Origin: Edaphochlamys debaryana
Taxonomy: Eukaryota > Chlorophyta > Chlorophyceae > Chlamydomonadales
Assembly: GCA_016858145.1 (NCBI GenBank)
Contig: JAEHOE010000045.1
Span: 186,001 to 250,000 of the forward strand
Direction: 5' to 3'
Length of the DNA stretch: 64,000 bases
The notes beneath the pieces are model-generated. The model was not told where the DNA came from. It saw nothing but the letters and a program-made list of their open reading frames with translations, and did not search any database. Positions 43,691 through 56,178 of the stretch are shown here, piece after piece (position 1 is the stretch's first letter; every line of letters starts with the position of its first letter). Both the position numbers and the translations under genes were made by a program.

Positions 43691-46600
43691 CGTTGTGTGC
43701 TCGTGTCTGCCCCATGATAACCGGCCGCGTCCGCTAAAGCCCTTTAGTTAGCTCGAGCTGGCCTGGATCCCCGGGCTCCCCGTGTCTGTCCGTAGGCAGA
43801 CCCCGAAGGTTGGGTGGAACTGGAGCTTCCCCAAACCCCGCCCCACCTCTCACCCCCCGCCCCTCCCCGCAGCTGGAGCGTCAAGGTGCCGCTGCAGTCC
43901 CTGGGCCAGAAGGAGCCCATCAAGCCCGTCATCTCCTCCGCCAAGAACAAGGACCCCACCGTGGTGTCGGCCCACTACGACCCAGATCGCCGCCGCCTCT
44001 ACTACGGACTCGACAACGGGGCCGTGTGCTTCTGGCCCCTCACCGAGTCCTCCCCCAACACCAGCCGCTTCGTTGGCACACACAAGGGCCCGGTCACGGC
44101 CATCGCTACGCCCCGGAAGCACGACGGAGACCTCGGGAAAGCCGGCCTGATCGTGACCGGATCCGTGGATTCGTCGATCAAGATCTGGGACTTCCAGGGC
44201 AAGGTGGTTCTGGATCCGACCGTGTGCGTGCAGACGCTGTACGGCCACAGCGGCACGGTCACGGCGTTAGTCATCAGCGGTGACTACATCGTGAGCTCCA
44301 GTACGGACGGGACGATCAAGATGTGGCGCCAGGAGGAGGGCCGCGGGCAGCTGGTGTACCCCTGGTTCGAGCTGCAGGGGGTGAGGGGGCCGGGGGGGGG
44401 GAGGGCGGTGGGGGGAGGAAGGGGCGGAAGGGGGGCCGCGGGTACCCGCCGCCTGGGGGGGAGTTGGGGGTGCGGTGCTGCGTGGAGGGACGCCCGGGGC
44501 TGCGCTGACACGCCCGCAGCCTTGCACACATCCATGCACCCATGAGTCGCACCCTGCCCGCACTTCCCCCCCTCCCCACGGCCCCTGCCGCCCAGACCGT
44601 TGCGGGCATGGAGGGATGGGTGCGGTGCCTGGCCTTCGACTCGTCCGGGGACGTGGGGGACCTGGGCGCCATCTTCGCGGCGGACGAGAGCGGAGGCGTC
44701 ACCAAGCTGCTGCCGGAGGCGGTGTGGGACGACAGCATACAGAGGTGGGGGCGCAGGGGGGTGGGAGTGGCGGGGGTGCATGGGTGCGAGAGTCGGAGAG
44801 TGCGGGGGTGCACGCCCTTGGGTGAGGGGGCGGCGGGGAGGGTGTGTGCAGCTCTCGAGGGGGCAAAGCAGGGCCGAGGGAGGGCTTGGGAAGCGGTGCG
44901 AAACCGGGGGTCGCAGGCAGGGGGGGCGGGGTGTGGGCCAGGCCGCTGGCGCGAGTGGCGCAGGCGTAGCCCGGCGGCTGGGCACTGGGGAAGAAAGGCA
45001 GCTGCGCTACGCCAGGGTGGCTCTGGAGGTCATGGGAGGGGGATGCAGCGGAACGCTGGCGACCCCTTCCCTCGGCCCCTGCCCCCCCCCCCACCCCCCC
45101 AGGCTGTCCACCCGCATGGAGTTCAAGATCGACCAACGGGTGGAGCGCCTGCACGACCGGGGCATCAGCGTCATCCGATACGTGGCCAAGTGGGAGGGGG
45201 AGGGGGGGAGGAAGGGGGGGCGGGCAGGGGCCGAGGGCGGCGGACGTTGTGGCGGGCGAGGCGTGGGAGCAGGCGGGGGGCTGGGGGGCACGCTCGGGCT
45301 GTCCTCCTGATGCACTCGCTTGCTGACGTCTAGAACAGCCGCTGACGCAAAGTGTACGACTTGTGTGCGCCCCTGGCGGCCGCGCAGGTGGGACCTAGTG
45401 CTGACCATTGCCTTCGACCAGTGCCTGCGCGCGTACGACACCAAGTCCGGTAACGTACGGCACGTGTGGACGAACGAGCGGGGCTGCCAGTTCACGTGCA
45501 TCGAGGTGGACCTGGAGTTCGACGAGGTACGGCACAGTACGGCACCGTGTGTCGCAGGGAATCCCTGCGACCTCCGCGATGACCATCCCAGCCAGCCCCC
45601 AGCTCCCTTTCTCCCTCTTCTACCCTTTCCCCTGCCCCACTCCTCCCCCCCTTTCCGCCCCTTTCCGCCCCTTTCCCCCCCTTTCCCCCCCTTTCCCCCC
45701 CTTTCCCCCCCTTTCCCCCCCTTTCCCCCCTTTCCCCCCCTTTCCCCCCCTTTCCCCCCTTTCCCCCCCTTTCCCCCCCTTTCCCCCCCTTGCCCCCACA
45801 CCTACCAACCCCCCACCCCCCAGGTCCTGGCCGGCGACACCAACGGCCTCCTCTCCATCTTCTCCGTCCGCACCGGCCGCCTCATGGTCACAAAACAGCT
45901 CGTGTCGGCGCCCCCGGGCCCCCGCCTCACATCGGCAGTGGCGCCCGCGGCCTCCTCCGCCCCGGGCGCCGGCGCGGGCCTGGGCGTGCTGTGCGTGCGG
46001 GCGGTGCTGGGGCGGCAGCTGTATGCGGTGGTGGCGGCGCGGGAGCTGACGCTGTGGCGCATCGAGCACGAGCTGGACTACAACGTGGCGCGGGGGGGGC
46101 ACGAGAAGGCCATCATCGGGCTGTACACGTGCACGGGGGGCGTGGTGCGTGGGGGGGTGGGGTGGGGTGGGGGGGCGGAGAGGGTGGGGTTCAGGGGACG
46201 TGGAGGGGGGGAGGGGGGGCAGCAGGGGTCGCAGGCTAGACGGGGCCGAGGCGCTGGGGAGGTGGGCCGAGGACAGCTGTGTCACTCCCCTGCTTGCCCT
46301 CGTGTCTTACCCGCGTACTTTCCCCTGGCCTCCCCCTGGCCTCCCCACTGGCCTCCTCCTCACCCCCCGACCCCTTTTCCCACGCCCGAGTACTTCCCTC
46401 CTTACCCCTGACTCCTCCCTGTCCCCCCTTCCCCTCTCTTCCCCCCCCCCCCAGGCCGGCCCCAGCGGGGACCAGGACCACCGAATCTTCTCCGCCTCCC
46501 TGGACAACACCGTACGGCTGTGGGATCCGTACGACATGGCCTGCATCCGGGTGATGCAGGAGATGAGCTCCGAGATCAGCGCCATGACCTTCTACGAGGT

Positions 46601-48985
46601 GGGGGGGGGGGGGCTGAACGGGCTAGGGAAGAGAGGAAGGGGGAAAGAGAGGCAGAAGAAGGACAGGGCAGGCAGGACGGCTTGTGGTGTGAGCTGTGGA
46701 TTAATGATGCTGACTCCCGCCCTTGCTGCTTCGCTTCACTGCTGTGTGCGTTGAACCCTCAGGGCTGGAACCTGCTGGTGACAGGTGAGCCACGCGCGTT
46801 GGGGGGAGGGCCTCCAGCACCGTCACCCCGCCAACCACTGCCCTCCCCCGACCTACCACGTGCCCTCTCCCCTCCGCCTCTCCTCACCCCTCTTTCCATC
46901 TTCCCCCCCGCTCCCCCCCCCCTTCCCCCCTCAGGCCACGACAACGGCGACATCCGGCTGTGGAACCTGGACACCTCCCACGCCGTCACCCTGCGCCAGC
47001 ACGCCAACACCGTCACCGCGCTGGCCATGGCCCTGGTGCACCGCAACGAGGAGCTGCTCATATCCGCATCCTACGACGGATGGGTGGTGCTGTGGGACAT
47101 ACGCAGTCTGCGGGGGGAGGAGCCGCACATGGTGGCGCGCTTCAGGGCCCACGGACCCGACGCGCCGGGAGCGCCCGGGGCGGCGGGGGTGGCGGGGGTG
47201 GGGGCCTCCGCCTCGGCTTCCGCCACCAACCTGCCGGGGAGCGCGGGCGCGGGCGCGGGCGGGGTCCCCGGGTTGGGGCTGGGCGGAGCGGCGTCGGGTC
47301 GGGGGCTGCAGGCCAGCGGCAGCGCGGGCAGCGGCGGCCTCACGCCGCCCAACGGCCGGGCCGCGGGCGTAGGCCTGGGGACGGGCGTGGCCGGCGCAGG
47401 CGCAGGGGCCGGCGCGGGGGGTCTGGTGGGGGGTGCTGCCCGGCGGCTGCTGTCTGGTGCCGAGCCTGAGATCCTGGCGCTCAAGTTCGACCCGCTGAAG
47501 AAGGCCATCGTGACGGCGGGCACGGACCGGGTCATCAAGGTGGGGCGTGGGGCTGTGGTGCGGAGGGGGGCAGCCGTCCGTTGGGTGCATGGGGGCGGTG
47601 CTCCCCTGGGCGTGCAGGCTCCGTCTCTGACCTTCAAATCCTAGAACCCCATACCCACACACCCACACACCCACACACCTATGCGGAGCTACACCACACC
47701 TCCGGGGTCTCGCCTGGCTCCCCGCTTGCTTACGGCTTCCTCGCTGCCTAACACACCCTCTCCACCCACCCCCAGGTGTGGGCCGCCACCGGCTACGACT
47801 ACCTGGGCTGCCACCACGGCCACCGGGAGGCGGTCACCTGCCTGGCGCTCGACTCCAACTTCCTGTTCTCGGGCTCCGACGACTGCACCATCTGCCTGTG
47901 GGACATCGTGCCAGCGGGGGGCATCAAGACCGGATACATAGGTGCGGGGGTGGGGGCGGTGCGTGGGAGTGGCGCGTGGGCAGGAAGGGTCCCGCTTGCC
48001 GCTCGCCGGGCGCCGGATGCGGAGTCCTCTGTCCCCAAGACTAGTGTTGTCGACCCGAGGTGCTGTGCCAGAGCCACTGGCTGCTCTCCTGCGCTGGTTC
48101 TCAGTATGCTTGACGCTTGGTCCTCCTCTGCCCCCTCTTCCCTACCCCGCCTGACCCCTGCAGCCGGGCGCTCCGTGGGGGGAGGCTACGGCGCTGTGGG
48201 GGGCGGCCCCATGTCTGTATCGGGCGTGCCCCCGCCCCCGGGCTCCGCGGGGGGCACGCCCGGCTCGGCCGGCGGCACGGGACCCGGCCCCGGCGCGGGC
48301 GCCTCCCCGCCCGGCTACAAGGCGCCCTTCAGCAGCCGCCCCCTGCGGGTGCTCACGGGCCACACCCGCAGCGTGACGGGCCTGGACGTGCTGCCGTCCA
48401 GCGGCAACCTGGTGAGCTGCTCGCTGGACGGGCAGCTGCTGGTATGGGACTACGTGGCCGGGACGGTGCTGCACAGGTGAGGGCTGGGTTGGGTGGGAGG
48501 GGGGCCAACGGGGTGGGGGCAAGGAGGCCAACGGGGTGGGGGGCTGCAGGGGGCAGACGGGCGGGTAGTAGTGAGGGGAGCGCGGGGTAGTTACTGCGCT
48601 CGTGAGCTGCCTACCGAGCCGAGCCGAATGCCGCTGCCGCATGGAGCTCCCCGCCCACCAAGTACCATGCCGGTCCCCTTCCTCCCCTTCCTCCCCTTCC
48701 CCCTCCCCCCCCCCAAGGTTCTCCAACGACACCCAGGAGTTCCGCTGCCTGGCTCTGCGCTACGACCGGCCCGAGGTGCTGGTGGGCACGCAGCAGGCGG
48801 CGCTGCTGAGGTACACCACACACGAGGCAGCCGTAGCCGCGCCGGGGAAGGGCCGCGCCAGCAAGGGCCCGGGCGGCGCGGGCGGGCCGCGGCCCAGTGG
48901 GAGTGGAGGCGGCAGTGGGGCGGGGCTGCAGGGGGAGATGGAGGGGCTGGGTCTGGGGGGAGAGGAGGGGGAGGGGGAGGGGTGA
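43552..48985 (+). CDS. WD40 repeat protein with multiple propeller blades
   Basis: Twelve-exon protein of about 900 residues with many WD40 repeats, a scaffold for protein complexes. Exon 1 is 43552-43601 (MNSDDEEAEIAVDIRR, donor GTGAGC). Exon 2 is 43873-44380 and exon 3 44596-44744; exon 5 is 45388-45526. All joins keep phase. Blade-ending motifs include IKIWDFQGK, IKMWRQEEG, VRLWDPYDM, IRLWNLDTS, VVLWDIRSL, ICLWDIVPA and LLVWDYVAG, giving at least seven clear blades and probably two propellers. Exon 8 is a 22-nt microexon (46763-46784). Gly/Ala-rich linkers (around 47155-47450 and 48175-48320) separate blades, and the tail is Gly/Glu-rich. I cannot assign it to a named family. A promoter and exon-1 duplicate lies at 38382-38843. 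Confidence 0.9.
45651..45790. repeat. CTTTCCCCCC decamer microsatellite in WD40 intron 5
   Basis: About fourteen tandem units, first two CTTTCCGCCC, then CTTTCCCCCC with one or two 1-bp slips. The complementary strand is (GGGGGGAAAG)n, able to form G-quadruplexes. It sits directly before the 3' splice site of exon 6 (exon starts 45824) and thus also forms its pyrimidine tract. Confidence 0.97.
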
Positions 48986-49429
48986 CGGTGGCGGTCGATG
49001 GGGTTGGGACGGGGATGCGGATGCGGATGGGAAGACCAGCGCGTGTTGGGACTGTACGGACAGGGGAGCCCGTAAGCAAAAGCGCCATAGCAGCGTTAGT
49101 CCAGGGCTGGAAGGCTATCGGGGCACTGCCCGGGCCTGTGGGGTGTGGAGGCGGAGGGACCGGAACCGTGTAGCGTTGCCGCACGGGCGGGACCGCGGGG
49201 TAAACTAGTGGCGGGTTCGTGGGGACGGCATTAATGCCGGACCAAACGGGTGGCTGGCTTCATGCCGGGCCCTGTCCGCTTACCAGAGCATAGACGACAC
49301 TACTGAGTAAACCCAGGTCGCGGTGCCAACTCTGTCGCGCGAACTCCGCTCCTCGCTTGCACTAGCCACTCGCGGCAAACGCAGCGCTGCGCCACGCGAT
49401 TGACTCGAGAGCTTCTCACTTCAACAGAG
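48986..49429. other. Spacer between WD40 and PsbP-domain genes
   Basis: This holds the WD40 3' flank and the PsbP-domain promoter. No open frame with splice support and no RNA gene were seen. Confidence 0.5.
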
Positions 49430-51651
49430 ATGCTCGCCCACGTGCCCACTAGCTCCGGCTGCGTCCGCCCCGCTCGCTCGGCGAGGTCTGGACGTGTGAC
49501 ATGCAATGCGATCGCGCAGCCCGTCGCCCAGCCCGCACCCCAGGCCGGGCGGCGACAGATGCTTCTGGGTGCGGCTGCGCTGCTAGCAAGTAGCGCGGCC
49601 GTGGTTCCCCAGTCCCTGGCGGCCACCGCTGCCGCAGTTGGCGGATACCTGCCTGCTATTTCGGATGAGCTGGTGGGTGGTGGGGGCTGGGCATGACAGG
49701 TTTTGGCCGCGTGCCGGGGGGGGGATCACAGAGGATGGCTGTCTGGGAAGGGGGGGCCGGGCCTATGGCCGGTGGGGTTTCGGCACACGCGGGAGGCTTC
49801 CTAGAGGTGAGCGGCCCTCGTCAGGGGCGCTATCTCGGCAGCGAAGACTGCGGGAGAGGTTCGGGCACGACAGGCCAGGGGCGCCCCGCGGGTGGAACCG
49901 AACGCGTGCGGCTGGGGAGGGGGGGGCGCCCAACCACCCGCTGCCCGCTCATGCCTCCTCGCCACACTCTCACCCCACCACCCACGCCTCCCTTCCCCGC
50001 CTTCCCCCCCTCAGGTCCAGTTCGTTGTGCCCAAGGGCAAGACCCCCGCGCTGCGTGCCGGTACCGTGGACCCCGACTCCCCCTACCGCTTCGCACTGCC
50101 CAAGAACTTCTTCGAGCAGGTGGGGGGGAGGAGGAGAGGGGATAGGGGGGCATGCATGGACGCCTCTGCACCATACCGGTATCTGCGACCTGCACCATAG
50201 CGACCTGCACCACAGCAGCCGGCTCACCTTGTGAACCCCCCTCCCTCGCGGCCCTGGGGTGGCTCACCTCCGTGCCGCCCCCACTGCCCCCCACCCCCGC
50301 TCCCCGAGCGCAGAAGGTGGCCAACATCCAGAGCGGCAACTACTGCCAGCCCCGCTGCGACGAGCCCTGGACGGGTGGGTGGCATGCCCCCCGTGGGCCG
50401 TCAAGGGCCGTTCGTGGCCCGATTTTCTCTGGCCCCTACGGTATCGTGCCTGCAACGGACGATCAGTGGCATGCCTGCATCCTAACTGGCCTCCTTGCCG
50501 TTGAGGAACGGCTGACAATGCCCTGGCTCCATGCCAACCATACCCCTCACCCCCCAGAGGTCATCTTCGAGGGGCCCACGGGCGGGCGTGTGGAGCTCAT
50601 CGTGTCCCCCCTGCAGAAGCTCACGCCCCGCCGGAAGGTCAAGGTGGGCTGTGCCGTCCTGCCGCCCTCTGCAGTGAACCCTGCGCCGCGCCTACCTCCT
50701 CCTGGGAGGCTCCACAGCCCCTCCTGCTGCTTGATGACTCCGGCACCTGCCCTCTGTCAGCCATGCTCCTGCTCCCACCCGCACACCCATCCTCTCCCTG
50801 CCCGTGCCCCTCTGCCCCTCCTCCTTCTCCCCTCCCACACCCTTTTGCAGGTGGAGGACCTGGGCACCCCGGAGCAGGTGCTGGAGCGCGTGGGTAACTA
50901 CATCACCGGTGAGGGGTCAAGGGGGGTTGAGCTCGGGTGGGACTTGGTTCTGTGATGCTGGGGATGGGGAGTTGGGGAGCACGAGGTACTGCAGCGGGTT
51001 CTCCCTTCCCTGCTCAACCGACATCCCAACCTCGCCATCCCCCCTTCGCAATCCCCCCCCCCAGGCTCCTACCTCGACGAGGACGCCCTCATCGCGGCCG
51101 CCTCCAAGCAGCTGGACGGACAGACCTACTACTTCTACGAGGTAGGGGGGGAGGGAGAAAGCGGAAGGGGGGACGTCTGGGGGAAGGGAGCGGGTGCAGG
51201 GGAAACCACGGGAGCAGGTGCCGCGCGTACAGGCTTGCGCTGCGAGCTGCAAAGCCTGAGCCCCTGACCAACCCCACCCACCCCCCACAGCTCAATGCGC
51301 CCTACTCCAAGATTGGCGCTCGCTCCTACACCTCCCTCACCGTCAAGGTGGGCCGCCTGGCCGTGGGCCCGGGGGACCAGATGCTTGAAACCCTGCCAGC
51401 GAGCCGGGCGAGGGGAGCGTGCGTGGGGGACTCCGGGACCCTAGATCGCTAGGTGCTCACACACGCGCCCGCCTGAAGTCCTGGCCCCGCCCCCCCTTGC
51501 ACCTCGTCTGACCCCCCGCACACGCGCTGCCTCCCCCTCCCCCCCCCAACAGGGCGACCTGGCCTACCTCTTCATCGCCACCGCCTCGGAGAAGAACTGG
51601 TCCAAGATGGAGCCCATGCTCAAGACCGTGGTGGAGAGCTTCCGGGCGTAG
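49430..51651 (+). CDS. PsbP-domain protein of the thylakoid lumen (PPD6-like)
   Basis: Eight-exon nuclear gene for a chloroplast-lumen protein of about 262 residues. Exon 1 is 49430-49672; the ATG at 49430 is the first in frame. The N-terminus has a Ser/Arg-rich transit region, then a twin-arginine lumen signal, RRQMLLGAAALLASS, with a cleavage-like VPQSLAATA. The PsbP domain starts at VQFVVPKGK. Its family features include PDSPYRFALPKNFFEQKVA, a Cys pair in NYCQPRCDEPW, then VELIVSPLQKL, YITG/SYLDEDALI, GQTYYFYELNAPY and KNWSKMEPMLKTVVESFR. The close Cys pair and motif order suggest the PPD6 subgroup, a lumen protein whose disulphide may be redox-controlled; this is family inference. All eight exons join in phase. 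It is not PsbP of photosystem II itself, whose N-terminal region differs. Confidence 0.93.
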
Positions 51652-52401
51652 GCGGGGCGGAGGCCGGGAGGGGGGTGGCGGGATGGGTGGGGGTGAGAAG
51701 TGGGTAGTGTGCTGCTGATCTGGGCCGGAGGCAGGAGCAGGTCTGCACGCGAGTCCCGCGTGTGGGTTAGGTGGAGTGAGGGCAGGGGTGGATGAAGGGG
51801 CTGGTCTCAGGGGTGAGGCAATGGCACGGACGTTGGCTCGTTCAGCGCATGATGTGTGAAGCAGCAATAAGCGATGGACGCGGGCATTGGACACTGGTTC
51901 GGACCGGGTGGGGCTGCCGACGTATGGGTGGACGAGGCAGCGCCTTCCTGGGTGCATTGTGATGTGGTCGAGACGGCGAGAGAGGGGCATGATTTGTGGA
52001 CCCTGGCGGGCAGCTGTAACATAATGCTGCGTAACGTCATGCGCCAGGCACCCGGCTCCATAGCCCCCGCATCGCGACCCCCCGAAGTGCCCCGCACGCC
52101 CCCCCCCCAGCCCCGCATCCTGCTCTCCGCATCCAGCGGTCCTAGCTGACCCCCTCCGGCCCTCCAGCCTTCGCCAGTAACTCTACCCAAGCCATCGTCC
52201 CATCGCGCAACCTCAGCTCCCGCAATGCATCGCCCACCTTCAACGCACAAGCATGTCTGACCACATGTCTCGATCTCACTCCCCCAGCCACTCTCGACCA
52301 CCGCCACCGCCCCAAGCCCACCTCATCCCAACCGCCCCGCCGCCCCCCGCACCTCCCTTCTCACACCCCTCTCCCCGCACCCCCACCCCTCATCCCGTCC
52401 C
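51652..52401. other. Convergent region between PsbP-domain and MAP genes
   Basis: Both 3' UTRs lie here. A plus-strand TGTAA is at 52015-52019. From about 52250 the sequence is C-rich and simple. No gene is supported. Confidence 0.5.
52015..52019 (+). terminator. Candidate polyadenylation signal TGTAA
   Basis: TGTAA in CAGCTGTAACATAA, about 365 bp past the PsbP-domain stop codon. It matches the chlorophyte signal; the assignment is positional only. Confidence 0.35.
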
Positions 52402-55400
52402 TCACGCCACCGCGCCCGGCACCTCCCACCACAGCGGCGGCGAGCTGTCCAGACGCTTCGTCAGCACCTCGCACCCGTCCTTAGTCACCACCAGCGTGTG
52501 CTCAAACTGCGCCGATCGCTTGCCGTCCTCCGTAACCGCCGTCCAACCGTCGGGCCACGTGCGGTCCCGCCAGGCGCCCACGTTGATCATGGGCTCGATG
52601 GTGAACACGTGGCCCTCCTTCATGATGCCCACCGCCTTGTTGTGCGCGTAGTGGGGCACGTTGGGCGCGCAGTGGAAGAGGTCGCCGATGCCGTGGCCGC
52701 AGTAGGACTTGACCACGGAGAAGCTGGGGGGGGCGGGGGGATGGAGGGGTGGAGGGGTGGAGAAGGGGCATCATTGATAACAGGGGTACACGGGTTATGT
52801 CGGGGCTTGGATGCTGCGGCAGCGCTACCGCACCCAATGATAGCGCTGTGGGGGCGCTGTGCCTTTCGTCGTGAGGGCTCGGTACCCGCGGCGGTGCGTC
52901 CAAGACATACTCGCCCCCCTTACCCGCACGGCAGCGCTCCGTATGTCCCAGGCAAATACCCCCCCACGTTTCCCTCGCTTACACGAGCAGCCCTGAATAC
53001 TCTCCCAAAGGACGCCCCACATACGTTCCCCGGCCTCACCCGTTGGCGGATGCGTGCTTGGTGATGATGTCCCCCACGTCCCGGTACCGCACCCCAGGCT
53101 TGCAGGCGGCGATGGCCTTCATCAGCGCGTCGTGGGTCACCTGAATGCGGGGGTGAGGGTGGGATGAGATCGTGTGGATGGTGGAAGATGGGAAACAGGG
53201 CCCCCCTTTAATCGACTGTCTGCGTCGCCTTCCACGGCCCTGCATCACCCCGTCGCCCTCCTCCTCCCTCTCCCCACCCCCTCCCCACCTTGATCAGCTT
53301 CTTGCCCTCCTCGTCCACCTCCCCCACGCACACGGTCTCGTTCAGGTCGCCGTGGAAGCTGGGGGCCGAGGGGGGGGAGGGGGGGGACAGGGAGGGGTCA
53401 GGAGGGGGCGCAGCAACAAAGCGCAGCGACATGGCTCCCGAGCCCACACGCTGCTGCAGCACATTAGGTCCGACCCCCGACCCCGCCCCAGCCCCCGGCC
53501 CTGCCCCGCCCCGCCCCCAGGCTCCCGCCCCACCCCTTGTAGTATGCTGTCACGTCGATGTTGAGGATGTCCCCGTTCTGCAGCTCCCGGGCGTCTGGTA
53601 TCCCGTGGCAGATGACCTGGGGCAGGGGGGTGAATGCAGGGGGAGGAGGGGTGGGTTGACAGGGAAGAGAGGCGGGCGAGCCAAGGACACAGTAGCAAGG
53701 CTCGCCGGTCCGCCTGTTCCCCACTCGCGCCTTAAGTACGCAGTACGCCCCTTGCCTCTCTCCACTTCGCCGGGCAGCCCTAAGCCGCCCTCCTCCATCC
53801 TCCCCCAGCCCCACCTCGTTGATGGAGGTGCACACCGACTTGGGGAAGTTGAAGTAGTTGAGCGGGGAGGGGTAGGCCTCCCGCTCCACCATGGCCTCGT
53901 GCACGATGCGGTCCAGCTCGTCGGTGGTCACACCTGGGGGGGGGGGGACAGGAGGTTGCAGAGGAGGGGCGGGGCGGGGGCTCCTGACATGTACTTCGCC
54001 GGGCCCTCCGGACCTGGACCGTCGGGGGCCTACAACGCGCAGCCCCACCGGAGAGCGCGTGCGGCCGGTGCCCCCGGATGCCAGGACTGTGACAACCGCA
54101 CGGTGGGGGGGCTCAAGCCCACCACTGGCCCCTCAAGCCATGCGCAGCGCTCGGCCTTGACACTGCCGCCGGTGTGGCGCCCTCACCCCCCGCTGCCCGA
54201 CGTGCACCCCGGCCCGGCCCAGCCCCACCGCCTGCACCCCAGAGTCCGTGACCAGCACAGGGCTGTGCGCAAGCACGCAACGGCCCTCCCCTGGAAGGGC
54301 CCTCCGCAGCCCTCGGACCTGACACTGCTGCCTATGGCGCCGGCCCCGGTTGCTCCTCAACCCAGGCACGCTCGTCCTGCTCAGCCCCCAGCCCTTCCCC
54401 TGCCCCACCCGGCTTGGCCGCCGCTGCCGCCAGGTCCAGCACCTCCCGCCCGATGCGGCAGGCGGCCCGGATGCCGGCAGTGTCGTCTGGGCCCCGGATG
54501 GGCACTGCGGGCAGCGGGTCGAGGGCGGGACAAAACATCGTATACGTCGCACCAGTCAGGTCCATTTCCCCCCTGCCTCCCCCACTCCACCCCCTGCCCC
54601 CGTCCCCACCGATCTGCTGCTGCTTGCTCTCCTGCTCCTTGTAGGGAATACCGTCCTTGGCGTAATCAGGGCGGGGGATGGACTTGGGGACCTGGGGGGG
54701 CAGGGAGGTGGCGGCCGCCCGCGGCAGAGGGTTGGCAAAGGGCGCCCGGACACCGCCCTCACACCTACGCCCCTCTGCGGCCCCCCGGCCTGCGTCGGCC
54801 CCCCGAGCGGCCTCCCCGTAGGTCCGCGCGGACTGAGCGCCTCAATCCCCCCACCCCTCCCCGCCACACGCGCTGCCGGCCCACCCTGCCCCACAGCCCA
54901 CATTCACGGCCCCCATGGCACCCGAAGACTCTTCGGGCGACCCCTCTGCAGGCCCCTCCAGCCTCCCCCACACCCACACCCAGCCCACGCCCATCCACCC
55001 CTCGGCCCTTCGCACGGCTGGGCCCCCGCCCGTCAGCCCTCAGCCCCCAGCCCTCCCACCGGTAACCCACCTCTCGCATAGGGCTAATCTTAAAGGGCCG
55101 CAGCGGCCCCGTCCAGTCAAAGTCCGGCATCAGCTCGCTGCGCGCCCGGCCGCGCTTGATGCAGTACAGCCAGGCGTCCGCGGGGGGGGAGTGCACCCGC
55201 TTGTGCTCCGGCCAGGCTGCCTGTGGGGGGCGGGGGGCCGAGGCGGGGGGCATGGCGGGGTGGGATCCCGGGGTAGGACCAGGCAGGCCCCGGGAGGACC
55301 CCTACGCCCCACGCGCCGTCCCACCCTTCTCCCCACCCTCCCCTTCAGGCCGAGTCCCCGGTCAAAGCGCTCTGCGGCCTTGGTGGCCCGCAGCGGTGGG

Positions 55401-55629
55401 CCCGACCTTGAAGCACTCCTGGGAGCAGAAGACGCTGGCCTCCTTGGGCAGGCCCAGCTTGACGCAGTTGGGGCACTGCAGCTTGGCCGGCGCCTGGCAC
55501 CTGCAGCGCCGAGGACCAGGGCCGTTGAGCACAGCCGTATGCAGCTGCGCAGCTCCGCACGCGCGCATCGCAGCGCCGCCTTCCCCACCGGCAGCAAGGC
55601 AGCGTGCTCGTCTCCACGCTTGCCGCCAT
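52402..55629 (-). CDS. MAP1: Methionine aminopeptidase 1 with N-terminal zinc finger
   Basis: Cytosolic type 1 methionine aminopeptidase, which removes the initiator Met from nascent proteins at the ribosome. It has about 11 exons and roughly 390 residues. Exon 1 starts at 55629 ([13 protein letters not shown]) and joins in phase to [13 protein letters not shown]. The N-terminal finger has C6H2 spacing (CC.C, CPNC, FCSQECF, then PEHKRVH), the ribosome-binding feature of eukaryotic MAP1. The M24 domain carries the metal ligands: Asp in [14 protein letters not shown], Asp in [12 protein letters not shown], His in [12 protein letters not shown], Glu in [11 protein letters not shown], and Glu in [11 protein letters not shown]. 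The substrate-side His is in [10 protein letters not shown]. Large introns lie between exons, one of about 470 bp around 53941-54410. The start and the zinc finger rule out the organelle-type enzymes, which lack the finger. Confidence 0.96.
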
Positions 55630-56178
55630 CGCTGCTGCTCAAGAATTGCCTAGACAAGGCTAATCCAGCGAGGGGAAAACCAGTGCGCGCTGGGCGCGAA
55701 CTGCAGCTGCTCTGCGTAAAGTTTCGAGCCGTGCCCTATATTCCCATCGCAGACTTGCAGACTTTTAGCGGCTTTTTGCTTGTGTGCTCGTGTGCAGGGG
55801 CTCGTCGCTTTGCCGCAATCGTCGCATCGACCGTCCTGGTCCGCCCGGCCCTCATACCCGGCACTCAGACACACGCAGCGCCGGTCACAGCGCTACTTCT
55901 GACTTCAGTTCCGCGACATACCGTCACAGGCAGGTCATCCGCCGAGCCATCACCCGAAACGACTCGCCCTGCACTGATCCCACAGCGCTAACTATCCTAG
56001 CTGCCTGCCTAGTCTCCGGTCACGCGCATGCGACGTTCTGGGCGCAGGGTCGGGCGACCCTGAGCATCCCCAGCCAGGCCCTGACGTGGGCGTCACCCCT
56101 CCGCCTGTGGCCCCCGCCGCAGTGCCCCGACCCACCAGCACGTTCTTCCGCCTCCCGCGCTGACCACGCGCCGGCCCG
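55630..56178. other. Divergent promoter region, MAP1 and the 92-residue gene
   Basis: Head-to-head arrangement of the minus-strand MAP1 gene and a plus-strand small gene, so both promoters should lie here. The sequence is more AT-rich around 55680-55800. No clear TATA box was identified. Confidence 0.5.

Noticed and set aside
53290..55065. Plus-strand frame of nearly 600 codons across the MAP1 gene.
   Set aside because: It runs through exons and introns of MAP1 on the opposite strand and has Pro/Arg-rich composition, typical of antisense frames at high GC.
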